A DNA stretch of 64,000 nucleotides from Qipengyuania proteolytica (GTDB lineage Bacteria > Pseudomonadota > Alphaproteobacteria > Sphingomonadales > Sphingomonadaceae), in assembly GCF_019711565.1 (NCBI RefSeq), contig NZ_JAIGNN010000001.1, positions 992,001 to 1,056,000 on the forward strand. Reading direction: 5' to 3'. Of the stretch, positions 18,486 to 27,404 are shown piece by piece. A program made the position numbers and the translations under genes. The notes beneath the pieces were generated by a model. That model had not been told where the DNA came from, searched no databases, and saw only the letters and a list, made by a program, of their open reading frames with translations. The first letter of the stretch is position 1, and the number at the start of each line of letters is the position of its first letter.

Positions 18486-19076
18486 ATGTTCGACGCACAA
18501 GCCTTTCGCGATGCCCTGGGGTCCTTCGTGACCGGCGTCACCATCGTCACCGCGCGGGACGCCGATGGACAGCCCTTCGGACTCACGGCGAACAGCTTCA
18601 ATTCGGTCAGCCTCGACCCGCCGATGGTGCTCTGGAGCCTGTCGCTGCAATCGGGCACGCTGCCGGTCTTCCGCGATGCCGAGAACTGGGCGGTCCACGT
18701 GCTCTCTGCCGACCAGCAGGGCATGTCGGACCGCTTCGCCCGCGCCGGGGCGGACAAATTCGCCGGGCTAGCCGTATCCGATGGTCCGGAGGGCGCGCCG
18801 CTCATCGAAGGCTATGCCGCCCGCTTCGGCTGCCGGGCGCGTTTCGAATACGAGGGCGGGGACCATGCCATCTTCCTTGGCGAGGTGGTCGACTTCGACC
18901 GGCGCGAGGCGGAGCCGCTGATCTATCACAGCGGGCGCTACGGCCGCGTCATGCGCGCGCCGACGGGCGAGGATCTCGAACGCGAAGGGCTGGCCGAGCG
19001 GAGTGACGACGCGCTTTCCCTTACGGCGCGCGGTCACGACCTGCTCGCGGCGCTGCAAGGGCTGGCGAAGCGCTAG
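18486..19076 (+). CDS. flavin reductase domain protein
   Basis: The 196-residue protein matches the FMN-binding split-barrel flavin reductase family: FRDALGSFVTGVTIVTARDADG (residues about 6-27), LTANSFNSVSLDPPMVLWSL (about 32-51), and a late YHSGRYGR. A short C-terminal extension (GLAERSDDALSLTARGHDLLAALQ) is present. Such enzymes supply FMNH2 or FADH2 to partner monooxygenases or halogenases, or act as small NAD(P)H:flavin oxidoreductases. It is divergent from the TonB receptor and shares its control region, so service to the two halogenases is an attractive inference. GTG at 18468 is an alternative start. Confidence 0.85.
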   Translation: MFDAQAFRDALGSFVTGVTIVTARDADGQPFGLTANSFNSVSLDPPMVLWSLSLQSGTLPVFRDAENWAVHVLSADQQGMSDRFARAGADKFAGLAVSDGPEGAPLIEGYAARFGCRARFEYEGGDHAIFLGEVVDFDRREAEPLIYHSGRYGRVMRAPTGEDLEREGLAERSDDALSLTARGHDLLAALQGLAKR

Positions 19077-19133
19077 ACTCTCGGCCCGCGCCTCGATACC
19101 GGTTGCGAAAAGCAACTGTGAGAGAGGCAGCCC

Positions 19134-20111
19134 ATGAAGACCCGCATCACCGAACTCTTCGGCATCGAGCATCCCATCATCCAGGGCGGCATGCATTATG
19201 TCGGCTTTGCGGAGATGGCGGCGGCGGTCTCCAACGCGGGCGGCCTCGGCATAATCACCGGCCTCACGCTCGGCACGCCGGAAAAGCTCGCCAACGAGAT
19301 CGCGCGCTGCAGGGACATGACCGACAAGCCCTTTGGCGTGAACCTGACCTTCCTGCCCACCGTCAACGCGCCGGACTACCCCGGCCTCGTCAAGGCGATC
19401 ATCGACGGCGGCGTGAAAGCGGTGGAAACCGCGGGCAACAATCCCTCGCAGGTCCTGCCCTATTTCAAGGACGCCGGGGTCAAGGTGATCCACAAGTGCA
19501 CCAGCGTGCGCCACAGCCTCAAGGCGCAGTCGATCGGCTGCGATGCGGTGTCGGTCGATGGCTTCGAATGCGGCGGCCACCCGGGCGAGGACGACATTCC
19601 CAACATGATCCTGCTGCCCCGCGCGGCTGACGAGCTGGAGATCCCCTTCGTCGCCAGCGGCGGCATGGCCGACGGTCGCAGCCTCGTCGCCAGCCTCGCC
19701 ATGGGCGCGGAAGGCATGAACATGGGCACGCGCTTCATCGCCACCAAGGAAGCACCGGTGCACGAAAACGTGAAGAAGGCGATCGTCGCCGCATCCGAAC
19801 TCGACACCCGCCTCGTCATGCGCCCGCTGCGCAACACAGAGCGTGTGATGACGAACGACGCGGTCGAGGAACTGCTCCGGATCGAGAAGGAGAAGGGCAC
19901 CGACCTCAAGTTCGAGGACATCATCGAACAGGTCGCCGGCGTCTATCCGCGCATCATGACCGAAGGCGACATGGACGCGGGCGCCTGGTCCTGCGGCATG
20001 GTCGCAGGCCTGATCGACGACATCCCGACCTGCAAGGAACTGATCGACCGCATCATGGCCGAGGCCGAGGAGATCATCACCGGCCGCCTTGCGCGCTTCC
20101 AGGGAGCCTGA
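19134..20111 (+). CDS. nitronate monooxygenase / NPD-type flavin oxidoreductase
   Basis: The 325-residue TIM-barrel FMN enzyme begins ITELFGIEHPIIQGGMHYVG. It continues with SNAGGLGIITGLTLGTPE, the phosphate-binding VASGGMADGRSLVASLAMGAEG (about 184-205) and CGGHPGEDDIP (about 146-156). This is the 2-nitropropane dioxygenase family, which oxidises nitronates and is often annotated near acyl-CoA metabolism genes. It is separated by three bases from the acyl-CoA dehydrogenase that follows and has a GAGAGG ribosome site. Activity on nitroalkanes is a family property; in this lipid-type context the physiological reaction may differ. Confidence 0.88.
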   Translation: MKTRITELFGIEHPIIQGGMHYVGFAEMAAAVSNAGGLGIITGLTLGTPEKLANEIARCRDMTDKPFGVNLTFLPTVNAPDYPGLVKAIIDGGVKAVETAGNNPSQVLPYFKDAGVKVIHKCTSVRHSLKAQSIGCDAVSVDGFECGGHPGEDDIPNMILLPRAADELEIPFVASGGMADGRSLVASLAMGAEGMNMGTRFIATKEAPVHENVKKAIVAASELDTRLVMRPLRNTERVMTNDAVEELLRIEKEKGTDLKFEDIIEQVAGVYPRIMTEGDMDAGAWSCGMVAGLIDDIPTCKELIDRIMAEAEEIITGRLARFQGA

Positions 20112-20114
20112 GCC

Positions 20115-21257
20115 ATGCTCGATACCAGCTATCGCACCGCCTATAACGAGGACCACGAAGCCTTCCGCGACACCGTGCGCAAGGTCTTCGCCGAACACAT
20201 GACGCCACATCTCGATCAGCACGAGGCGGACGGCATCGTCCCGCGCTCGGCATGGAAGGCGCTGGGCGAGGCGGGCATGCTGTGCCCGACGGTCAAGGAA
20301 GAGAACGGCGGCCTCGGGCTAGATTTCGGCTTCAACTGCGTGCTGTGCGAGGAGCTGTCCTACCTCGGCAGCTCCGCCGGCTTCACGCTGCAGAACGACA
20401 TCACCGCCAACTATTTCGAGCGCCTCGGCAGCGACGAGCAGCGCGCGAAATACCTCCCCGGCATGGTCAGCGGCGACATCATCACCGCCATCGCCATGAC
20501 CGAGCCGGGTGCGGGCAGCGATCTACAGGGCATCCGCACGACCGCGATCGAGGATGGCAACCATCTCGTGATCAACGGTTCCAAGACCTACATCACCAAC
20601 GGGCAGAACGCCGATTGCGTGATCGTGGTCGCCAAGACCGACCCGACGCAGGGCGCCAAGGGCACCAGCCTCGTGCTGGTCGATGCCGACACGCCGGGCT
20701 TCGAGCGCGGGCGCAATCTCGACAAGATCGGCCAGCACTCGGCCGACACGTCGGAGCTGTTCTTCAACGACTGCCGCGTACCCAAGACCAATATCCTCGG
20801 GCAGGAAGGCCGCGGGTTCATACACCTGATGGAAGAACTGCCGCAGGAACGGCTCGGCATCGCGGTCGGCGCGCAGGCCAGCGCGCAGCGGGCGTTCGAC
20901 GAAGCGGTGAAGTTCACCAAGGACCGCAAGGCCTTCGGCAAGACCGTGTTCGAATTCCAGAACACCAAGTTCACCCTCGCCGACTTGAAGGCCAAGCTGC
21001 AGGTCGGCTGGGCGCATCTCGACTGGGCAATCAAGAAGCACCTCGCGGGCGAGCTCACAACCGACGAGGCCTCAGCCGCCAAGCTGTGGCATACCGACCT
21101 GCAATGGGAGGTCTGCGATGCGGCGCTGCAGCTGCATGGCGGGGCGGGCTACATGAACGAATACACCATCGCCCGCCTGTGGCGCGACGCGCGTGTGACC
21201 CGCATCTTCGGCGGAACGAACGAGATCATGAAGGAAGTGATCAGCCGCTCGATCTGA
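20115..21257 (+). CDS. acyl-CoA dehydrogenase
   Basis: The 380-residue enzyme has all the standard parts: AMTEPGAGSDLQGIRTTA (about residues 127-144), SKTYITNGQNADCVIVVAKTD, RKAFGKTVFEFQNTKFTLAD, and the FAD/catalytic terminus IFGGTNEIMKEVISRSI. It probably oxidises a medium or branched acyl-CoA. It lies in a plus-strand run with the nitronate monooxygenase upstream (3-base gap) and an SDR downstream (10-base gap), so the three form a likely operon for degradation of an acyl or keto acid. Confidence 0.93.
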   Translation: MLDTSYRTAYNEDHEAFRDTVRKVFAEHMTPHLDQHEADGIVPRSAWKALGEAGMLCPTVKEENGGLGLDFGFNCVLCEELSYLGSSAGFTLQNDITANYFERLGSDEQRAKYLPGMVSGDIITAIAMTEPGAGSDLQGIRTTAIEDGNHLVINGSKTYITNGQNADCVIVVAKTDPTQGAKGTSLVLVDADTPGFERGRNLDKIGQHSADTSELFFNDCRVPKTNILGQEGRGFIHLMEELPQERLGIAVGAQASAQRAFDEAVKFTKDRKAFGKTVFEFQNTKFTLADLKAKLQVGWAHLDWAIKKHLAGELTTDEASAAKLWHTDLQWEVCDAALQLHGGAGYMNEYTIARLWRDARVTRIFGGTNEIMKEVISRSI

Positions 21258-21267
21258 GGAGGTGCCT

Positions 21268-22005
21268 GTGTCCGATCCGCTCGATTTCACCGGCAGGACC
21301 GTCCTCGTCGTCGGCGGGACGAGCGGGATCGGCAACGGCATCGCGCACGGCTTCCGCGAGCGTGGTGCGGCGGTCCATGTGACCGGAACGCGCGCATCGC
21401 CTGGCGACTATGCGGCGGAGGAGGGAAGCGACCTTGCGGGGCTGACCTTCCATTCGCTCGACGTGTCCGACCGCGAGGCGGTGGCGGGGTTCGGCCTGCC
21501 CGACGCACTCGACGTCGTCGTGCTGTGCCAGGGCACGGTCCGCTACCGGCGCGAGGAGTTCGAGCGCGAGGGCTGGGACGCGGTGATGACGGTCAATCTC
21601 GACTCGCTGATGGATTGCGCGCGCGCGGTGCGCCCGAAACTGGCCGAGGGCGGTGGCTCGCTGATCATCGTCAGTTCCGTCGGGGCCTATCACGCGATGA
21701 TCGGGAACCCCGCCTATGCGGCGAGCAAGGCGGCGGCGGTCAGCCTCGTCGGCAGCCTTGCCGAAGCCTGGGCGGGCGAGGGCATCCGCGTGAACGGCAT
21801 CGCCCCGGGCCTCGTCCCGACCAAGCTGACCAAGGTGACCACCGACAATGCTCAGCGCGCCGCCGGGGCCGTCGCGCGCATCCCGGCAGGCCGCATGGGC
21901 ACGCCCGAGGACATGGCGGGCGCGGCGCTGTTCCTCGCCTCGCCGCTGGCGGATTACGTGGTCGGCCAGACCATCCGGGTCGATGGCGGCATGACGCTGT
22001 CCTGA
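21268..22005 (+). CDS. short-chain dehydrogenase/reductase (SDR)
   Basis: The 245-residue classical SDR shows the Rossmann motif VLVVGGTSGIGNGIA (residues about 13-27), the NNAG-equivalent CQGTVRY, the catalytic Ser region IIVSSVGAYHAM, and YAASKAAAVSL with the Tyr-x-x-x-Lys pair. It ends in GQTIRVDGGMTLS. GTG at 21268 lies at good distance from GAGGAGG, so it is preferred over the GTG six bases earlier. It is the last gene of the acyl-CoA unit and could serve as a 3-hydroxyacyl or ketoreductase; substrate is unknown. Confidence 0.9.
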   Translation: MSDPLDFTGRTVLVVGGTSGIGNGIAHGFRERGAAVHVTGTRASPGDYAAEEGSDLAGLTFHSLDVSDREAVAGFGLPDALDVVVLCQGTVRYRREEFEREGWDAVMTVNLDSLMDCARAVRPKLAEGGGSLIIVSSVGAYHAMIGNPAYAASKAAAVSLVGSLAEAWAGEGIRVNGIAPGLVPTKLTKVTTDNAQRAAGAVARIPAGRMGTPEDMAGAALFLASPLADYVVGQTIRVDGGMTLS

Positions 22006-22157
22006 CCGGGCGGAAGCGGGCTTTCCTACAGCGCGCGCCTCTGCCACGGTGCGTGACAAGGCCGAAGCTGCCCGGGGGCGGGGGCGAGTGACCGGGCGGC
22101 TGTCGCCGAGAATGCAATTTTGATGAATAAAAATAGATAGATAACGCGATAGGCGCC

Positions 22158-22196
22158 GGGCGACAGGGTGTCGCCCTTGTCGCCCGACTGTCGCCC
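22158..22196 (+). repeat. hairpin plus three TGTCGCCC direct repeats
   Basis: In the 211-base gap before the aldo/keto reductase, GGGCGACA (22158-22165) faces TGTCGCCC (22169-22176) across a three-base loop. The TGTCGCCC octamer recurs at 22178-22185 and 22189-22196. The hairpin is perfect but has no T tract, so it is not a standard terminator. It may be a control element in the leader of the next gene. The A/T-rich stretch ahead of it (22110-22145) could hold a promoter. Confidence 0.5.
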
Positions 22197-22216
22197 GACC
22201 GTGGAAGGAACCACCC

Positions 22217-23239
22217 GTGGAATACGTCAATCTCGGCCCCAGCGGCCTCAAGGTTTCGCGCCTGTGCCTCGGCTGCATGAGCTATGGCGACACCAGCCGC
22301 GGCTGGCACGGCGACTGGGTGCTGTCCGAGGACGAGAGCCGCCCCTTCATGCGCGAGGCGGTGGAGGCGGGGATCAACTTCTTCGACACCGCCAACATGT
22401 ACTCGATGGGCGCGTCCGAAGAGGTTTTGGGCAAGCTGCTGCCCGAGTTCGCCAAGCGTGACGAGATCGTGCTCGCGACCAAGGCCTTCCTGCCGTGGCG
22501 GCAGGCCCCCAACACCGGGGGCAATTCGAGGAAGAGCCTGTTCCAGGCCGTGGACGACAGCCTCGCGCGGTTGAAGATGGACTATGTCGACCTGTTCCAG
22601 ATCCACCGCTGGGACGACACCACCCCGATCGAGGAAACGATGGAGGCGCTGCACGACATCGTGAAGGCGGGCAAGGCGCGTTATATTGGGGCTTCGAGCA
22701 TGGCCGCGTGGCAATTCGCCAAGGCGCAGGAAGTGGCGCGGGCGAATGGCTGGACCCGCTTCATCTCGATGCAGAACCACGTCAACCTGCTCTACCGCGA
22801 GGAGGAGCGCGAGATGATCCCGCTGTGCCGCGACCAGGGTGTCGGCCTGATCCCGTGGAGCCCGCTCGCGCGCGGCAAGCTTGCCCGCGCGTGGGACGAG
22901 AGCACGGTGCGCAGCGAGACCGACGGCTTCGGCAAGCTGCTCTACACGCAGACGCAGGAGGCGGACCGTTCGATCGTCGATGCGGTCGGCGCGATTGCCG
23001 AGGCGCGCGGCACCTCGCGGGCGACGGTGGCGCTGGCATGGCACTTCGCCAAGGGCATCACCGCGCCGATCATCGGGGCGACCAAGGACGGCCATATCGC
23101 CGCGGCGATCGCGGCGATGACGCTCGATCTGTCCGACGAAGAAGTCGCTCGGCTGGAAGAACCCTATCGCCCCAAGAATCCCGTCGGGATCGCCTCCACG
23201 GCTCCGCGCAACTGGTCGCTCACGCTCAAGGACGGCTAG
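22217..23239 (+). CDS. aldo/keto reductase
   Basis: The 340-residue NADPH-dependent oxidoreductase begins with GTG as MEYVNLGPSGLKVSRLCLGCM. It has the AKR catalytic set: FFDTANMYSMGASEEVLGKLL (Asp and Tyr), VLATKAFLPW (Lys), and DYVDLFQIHRWD (His). The cofactor segment GLIPWSPLARGKLARAW and the C-terminal APIIGATKDGHI follow. It is of the YajO/Gcy type with broad carbonyl substrates. It stands alone between the SDR unit and the response regulator. Confidence 0.9.
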   Translation: MEYVNLGPSGLKVSRLCLGCMSYGDTSRGWHGDWVLSEDESRPFMREAVEAGINFFDTANMYSMGASEEVLGKLLPEFAKRDEIVLATKAFLPWRQAPNTGGNSRKSLFQAVDDSLARLKMDYVDLFQIHRWDDTTPIEETMEALHDIVKAGKARYIGASSMAAWQFAKAQEVARANGWTRFISMQNHVNLLYREEEREMIPLCRDQGVGLIPWSPLARGKLARAWDESTVRSETDGFGKLLYTQTQEADRSIVDAVGAIAEARGTSRATVALAWHFAKGITAPIIGATKDGHIAAAIAAMTLDLSDEEVARLEEPYRPKNPVGIASTAPRNWSLTLKDG

Positions 23240-23344
23240 GAAAATCGCCTTTCCGCGCGAAGTGTTACACTCGGCGCGGGCAGGGTCACAAACGCGTCAC
23301 ATCGCCGCGCCATCGCTCATCCGACAGGGTGGGATTCGAACCGC

Positions 23345-24019
23345 GTGCAAGCCATCAATATCTTTCTTACCGACCGGTTGGGCGAACTGATCGAGGACTT
23401 CATGCATGGCGAGACGCGCTATGCCTTCGGCCGGCTCTATCCCGACGGCCCGCACCGCGTGGTGGAGGGGCCGGTCTGCGCCTTCGTCGACTGGGTGATG
23501 GACGACCTCTCCGGCCTCGAGATGTGCCGCCGTCTGCGCGCCGATCCGCGCACGGAAGAGGCCCACATCACCATCGTGCTCGAAGAGGACGATGCCGAGG
23601 ACAAGCGCCGGGCGCTGCGTGCGGGGGCGGACGATTACATGATCGGGCCGGTCGACCGCACCAGCGTGCTCGACCGCGTCATGGCGCTGCAGGCCGGCGG
23701 CAGCCAGCCGGGCGTCGCGGAACGCCTCCAGCTGGGCGAACTCACCATCGACGCCGCTGCCTTGCAGGCGCGCTGGGCCGAGCAGGCGCTGGAGCTGCGG
23801 CCCAACGAATTTCGCCTGCTGCGCTTCTTCGCCCAGAATCCCGACCGCGTGCTCAGCCGTGCCGACCTGATCGAGGCGCTCGGCAAGCAGGAACCGCCGA
23901 TCGACGAGCGCACCGTCGACGTCTGGATCGGCCGCCTGCGCAAGGCCCTGCGCGACAAGGGCGCCGGCGACCGCGTGCGGACGGTTCGCTCGCTGGGGTA
24001 TGTGTACGACTCCCACTAG
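23345..24019 (+). CDS. OmpR/PhoB-type response regulator with degenerate receiver
   Basis: The 224-residue protein has an N-terminal receiver-like domain and a C-terminal winged helix: LRPNEFRLLRFFAQNPDRVLSRADLIEALG, then ERTVDVWIGRLRKAL, RVRTVRSLGYVY. A phospho-acceptor Asp can be placed in CAFVDWVMDDLSG (about residue 49). The usual second acidic residue, the Thr and the invariant Lys are not in place (VLEEDD; DYMIGPVD has Gly where Lys is expected). It starts with GTG at 23345. No histidine kinase adjoins it. It may work without phosphorylation. Confidence 0.82.
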   Translation: MQAINIFLTDRLGELIEDFMHGETRYAFGRLYPDGPHRVVEGPVCAFVDWVMDDLSGLEMCRRLRADPRTEEAHITIVLEEDDAEDKRRALRAGADDYMIGPVDRTSVLDRVMALQAGGSQPGVAERLQLGELTIDAAALQARWAEQALELRPNEFRLLRFFAQNPDRVLSRADLIEALGKQEPPIDERTVDVWIGRLRKALRDKGAGDRVRTVRSLGYVYDSH

Positions 24020-24131
24020 ACGCGGTTGGTGTCCGAAAGCGGACCGGCAGTGATCGACCCGATTGCGGACCTTGGAAATTGCCGTAGGTAATAGCGATAG
24101 CCATTCATGGCAGAGCGGCAATGAGGTTTTC

Positions 24132-24386
24132 GTGGGCGTAGGATTGTTCTTGTTCGGATCATGCGCGGCCGCATTCGTGGCAAGTTTTCTTGCTCACGGC
24201 TTTCTGACTTCAACGCGCTGGAAGTTAGTGGCTGCTGTCGCCTTGGTTCCGTGCTTAGCCTCACTCGCAGCAGGTTCCGGATCGGTTCGCTTCACTGCAT
24301 TCGCCTTCGGTTTCAGCCTTACAGGTTCTACTCTTGGAGCTCTTACGGTTGCTTGCCTTAGGTTGGTGAAAGCTCGGCTCGGATAA
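24132..24386 (+). CDS. hypothetical small membrane protein
   Basis: About 84 residues from a GTG (a TTG 69 bases earlier would give 107). It is almost wholly hydrophobic with three likely membrane segments (VGLFLFGSCAAAFVASFL; KLVAAVALVPCLASLAAG; FTAFAFGFSLTGSTLGALTVAC). Base composition and codon use are visibly lower in GC than all neighbours, so it could be a recent acquisition. No family recognised. The start is uncertain, and the call as a gene rests on the open frame and helix pattern. Confidence 0.45.
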   Translation: MGVGLFLFGSCAAAFVASFLAHGFLTSTRWKLVAAVALVPCLASLAAGSGSVRFTAFAFGFSLTGSTLGALTVACLRLVKARLG

Positions 24387-24497
24387 TAATTCCGAAGGTC
24401 CGCTTACCACCCATAACCAGACGCAGCAGCGCGTCTTCGTTGATGCGGAAACCGGACATGCTGGCCTGAGCGCAGCCCCACGCCCCCCTACCAAAAA

Positions 24498-24519
24498 GGG
24501 CCGCCCTCGCAGGCGGCCC
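24498..24519 (-). terminator. bidirectional hairpin terminator
   Basis: GGGCCGCC (24498-24505) pairs with GGCGGCCC (24512-24519). Five A residues precede it on the plus strand, giving TTTTT after the stem on the minus strand, and TTTCC follows on the plus strand. It ends the TonB-receptor transcript at 24547. Confidence 0.85.
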
Positions 24520-24546
24520 TTTCCGGGAAGAAAGGCTGAGTGAGCC

Positions 24547-27291
24547 TTAGAACTCGGCGGAGAGCGACACGCTGAAGGTCGTGCCGACATCGTAGCTGTT
24601 GATGTCGATCCGCCGTGTGCCGTTGTCCTGGTATTCCTGGTAGTCGCGGCCGGTGATGTTGCGGACCTCGAACTTCAGTTCCATGTCTGCGCCGCCCATC
24701 TCGAAGCCCTGGCGCGCGACGAAATCGAGCCGCAGGCCGGGGTTCTCGATGATGTCCGGCAGGCTTGCCGTGCCGCGGCTGGTGACGCGTTCGCTGGCAT
24801 AGCTCAGCAGGATCGTCGCCTGGCTGACCTTGTCGAGATCCTCGATGCCCAGCTGGACATTGACGAGGTGGTCCGACTGGCCGGTCAGCGGCACGCCATC
24901 GCGGAAGTAGTTGGTCGCCGGCTGCGGCGCGGAGGGGAAGACCTGCGCGATGTCGCCGTCGGCCACCTTCAGCTCCGACTGGGTGTAGGTGTAGTTCGCC
25001 ACCGCGACGAAGCGCTTGCTCTCGAACCATTCGCCCAGCGAATAGAGGTCCTTGTTCCACTGCATCTCGAACTCGGCGCCGTAGAGCTGCGCCGCCGGGG
25101 CGTTGGCGAAGCCGCTGACCTGTTCGTTGTCCGAGAAGCTCGAGAATACCTCGATCGGGCGCTCGATATCCTTGTAGAAGCCGGCGAGGCTGACGCGGCT
25201 GCCCGAGCCCCAGTAGTATTCGAGGCGGGCTTCGTAGTTGGTCAGCTCACTGTCGACCAGCTGCGGGTTGCCGTTGAACTGGCGGTTGGTTTCCGGATCG
25301 AAATAGGTCTGGAAGATCAGCTCGCGGAACTGCGGGCGGGCGATCGTCTTCGACGCGTTCAGACGGAACTGCAGGCTGTCGGCCACTTCCCAGGTCAGCG
25401 TACCGGCCGGGAGGAAGTAGTCGTTGGCGATCAGCGTGGTGTTGGCCGATCCGCTGGGTGCATCGTCGAGGCCGAGCGGGATCACTTCCTGCACCGCGTC
25501 TTCATAGCGCACGCCGAGGTCGAGCGAGAGCGCTTCGATCGGGGCGACGCGGGCCTGCACGTAGCCGGCCTTGATCTCGAGACCGGCTTCGAAGGCCGGG
25601 TCCGACCCGGTGGTGTCGAAGATCGTGTAGGTGAACGGACCGATGCCCGCAGCGATCTGCGCGTCGCGGTCGTAGCCGAGCTCGATCAGCGCATCGCCGA
25701 GCAGCGCATCGGGGCGGAAGGCGCCGAACACGTCGGGATAGTCGCCCTGCGCGCGGATATCGAATTCGCGGCGGGCCGAGATGCGCTTGGTGTCGGTATA
25801 GGCGCCGCCCACCGTCACGCCGAGCCAGTCGGCGAGCTGGTAGCTCACGTCCACGCCGCCGTAATAGAGGTCTTCCTTCAGGTCGGAGAAAGAGACCACC
25901 GCGCCGCCGCGCTGCGGGTCGAGCGTGTTGAGGAACAGGTTGCCGAGCGGGTCGCCGGCATTGTTCGTGCGCGAATAGGTGAAGGTCCACTCATAGGGCG
26001 CCTCGCGTTGCGTCTGGGCGTAGCCCGCGCGCAGGTCGATGCCGAGATCGCCGAACTTCAGCTCGCCGGTGAACTGCGTGTCGAACAGCTGGCGTTCGAA
26101 CCACGAGGTGTTCTGCACCTGGTCGGTATCGTCGTCCTGCAAATCCTGCGTTTCGGACAGCGAGGCGCGCTTCAGCGAGTCGCGGATGAAGAGGTTGGTG
26201 AAGCGGAAGCGGTGCTCGCCCACTTCGAGCCCGAGCCCGAGCATGGCGTTCACCAGCACGCGGTTGTCGGTCACGAATTCGCGGCCGTCGCTGTCGAGAT
26301 CGAGGTCCGCGTTGATCGCCGACTGCTTGGTGATGAAGCGGTTGCGCCACTTGTTGCTGATACCCGCGGTGGCGATGATGCCCAGCTGGCCGTCGCCGAA
26401 CACGTCGATAGCGGTGCCCGCGGTTATATTGCCCGAAAAGTTCACCGGCAGCGTGTCGGTGCTCTGCAGCAGGATCAGGTTGGGATCGCCCAGTTCGAGC
26501 AGGATCGCGCGCTGGTCGACCTCGGGGTCGTTGATCTGGAGTCCGCTGTCGAGATAGTTCTGCAGCTGCGGACGGATCGTGCGGCGACCGTCGTCGAAGC
26601 CGAACCAGTCGTAGCTCGAACCGTAATAGGTGTAGCCGGTGCCGGCAGTCGTCTCGGTGTCGGTGCCGATGCTGCCGCTGATCTTGACGAAGGTTTCCTG
26701 CGGAATGGCGCGGGTCGTGAGGTTGATCACGCCGCCGCCGAATTCGCCGGGATAATTGGCCGAATAGGTCTTCTGCACGAGGCTGGAGGCGACGACGCTG
26801 GTCGGGAAGATGTCCAGCGGTACGACGCGGCTGAGTGGCTGCGGCGAGGGAAGGGGCAGGCCGTTGAGCAGGGCGAGCGAATATCGATCGCCCAGGCCGC
26901 GCACGAAGACGAGGCCGTTGCCGACGGTCGAGAGGCCGGTGACGCGGGTCAGCGCGCCGGCGATATCGCCTTCGCCGGTCCGCGCGATGCTGGCGGTGTC
27001 GAGCACCGAGACGACCTGCGTGGAGGCGCGCGTCACGTCCTGGCGGCGGCGGCCGGTCACGACGATCGCACCGCCCGGAACCGAAACTTCGGGCTCCTCG
27101 TAGGCCTCTTCCTGCGGGGTATCGTCGACCCCCTCCACCTGCTGCGCGAGTGCTTCGTCGGTGGCTTCGTCTTCGCTCGGGACAGCTTCCGCGCCCGTAT
27201 CGGGAGCGGTTGTCTGAGCGTAGGCGGTGCCGGGAACGCTGAGCGCGGTGGTGAGCAGGAGCAGCGAAGCGAGTTGCTTGCCGGTCGACAT
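24547..27291 (-). CDS. TonB-dependent receptor
   Basis: The 914-residue outer-membrane receptor has a signal peptide (to about TAYAQ) and an acidic linker rich in Glu/Asp. Then comes the plug: GGAIVVTGRRRQDVTRASTQV, GALTRVTGLSTVGNGLVFVRG, RYSLALLNGLPLPSPQPLSRVVPLDIFPTS (split here only for description). The barrel ends TFSVSLSAEF. Its plug resembles receptors usually paired with a beta-helix-type lipoprotein, as here. ATG at 27291 is eight bases from GAGGGGG and is preferred over the ATG 18 bases upstream. The substrate is unknown. It lies downstream of the lipoprotein gene with a strong hairpin between them. Confidence 0.92.
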   Translation of the reverse strand: MSTGKQLASLLLLTTALSVPGTAYAQTTAPDTGAEAVPSEDEATDEALAQQVEGVDDTPQEEAYEEPEVSVPGGAIVVTGRRRQDVTRASTQVVSVLDTASIARTGEGDIAGALTRVTGLSTVGNGLVFVRGLGDRYSLALLNGLPLPSPQPLSRVVPLDIFPTSVVASSLVQKTYSANYPGEFGGGVINLTTRAIPQETFVKISGSIGTDTETTAGTGYTYYGSSYDWFGFDDGRRTIRPQLQNYLDSGLQINDPEVDQRAILLELGDPNLILLQSTDTLPVNFSGNITAGTAIDVFGDGQLGIIATAGISNKWRNRFITKQSAINADLDLDSDGREFVTDNRVLVNAMLGLGLEVGEHRFRFTNLFIRDSLKRASLSETQDLQDDDTDQVQNTSWFERQLFDTQFTGELKFGDLGIDLRAGYAQTQREAPYEWTFTYSRTNNAGDPLGNLFLNTLDPQRGGAVVSFSDLKEDLYYGGVDVSYQLADWLGVTVGGAYTDTKRISARREFDIRAQGDYPDVFGAFRPDALLGDALIELGYDRDAQIAAGIGPFTYTIFDTTGSDPAFEAGLEIKAGYVQARVAPIEALSLDLGVRYEDAVQEVIPLGLDDAPSGSANTTLIANDYFLPAGTLTWEVADSLQFRLNASKTIARPQFRELIFQTYFDPETNRQFNGNPQLVDSELTNYEARLEYYWGSGSRVSLAGFYKDIERPIEVFSSFSDNEQVSGFANAPAAQLYGAEFEMQWNKDLYSLGEWFESKRFVAVANYTYTQSELKVADGDIAQVFPSAPQPATNYFRDGVPLTGQSDHLVNVQLGIEDLDKVSQATILLSYASERVTSRGTASLPDIIENPGLRLDFVARQGFEMGGADMELKFEVRNITGRDYQEYQDNGTRRIDINSYDVGTTFSVSLSAEF

Positions 27292-27349
27292 GGTTCGAGA
27301 CCCCCTCATAGTCAGGCCTTGTAAGAGCGCGGAGCCGGCGGGCTCCGGT

Positions 27350-27392
27350 GAAAGAAAAGAAGCCGCGGGGCGCGCAATCTCGCGCCCCGCGG
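27350..27392 (-). terminator. hairpin terminator/attenuator between lipoprotein and TonB receptor
   Basis: CCGCGGGGCGCG (27363-27374) pairs perfectly with CGCGCCCCGCGG (27381-27392) over 12 bp with a six-base loop. On the minus strand the stem is followed by CTTCTTTTCTTTC. It should cut part of the transcript from the lipoprotein gene before the receptor. Confidence 0.8.
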
Positions 27393-27404
27393 CGGTAGTT
27401 CGGC

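Noticed and set aside
24868..27324. 818-codon plus-strand frame opposite the second TonB receptor
   Set aside because: Antisense shadow of the receptor; no family motifs, and the receptor strand carries plug and barrel motifs.
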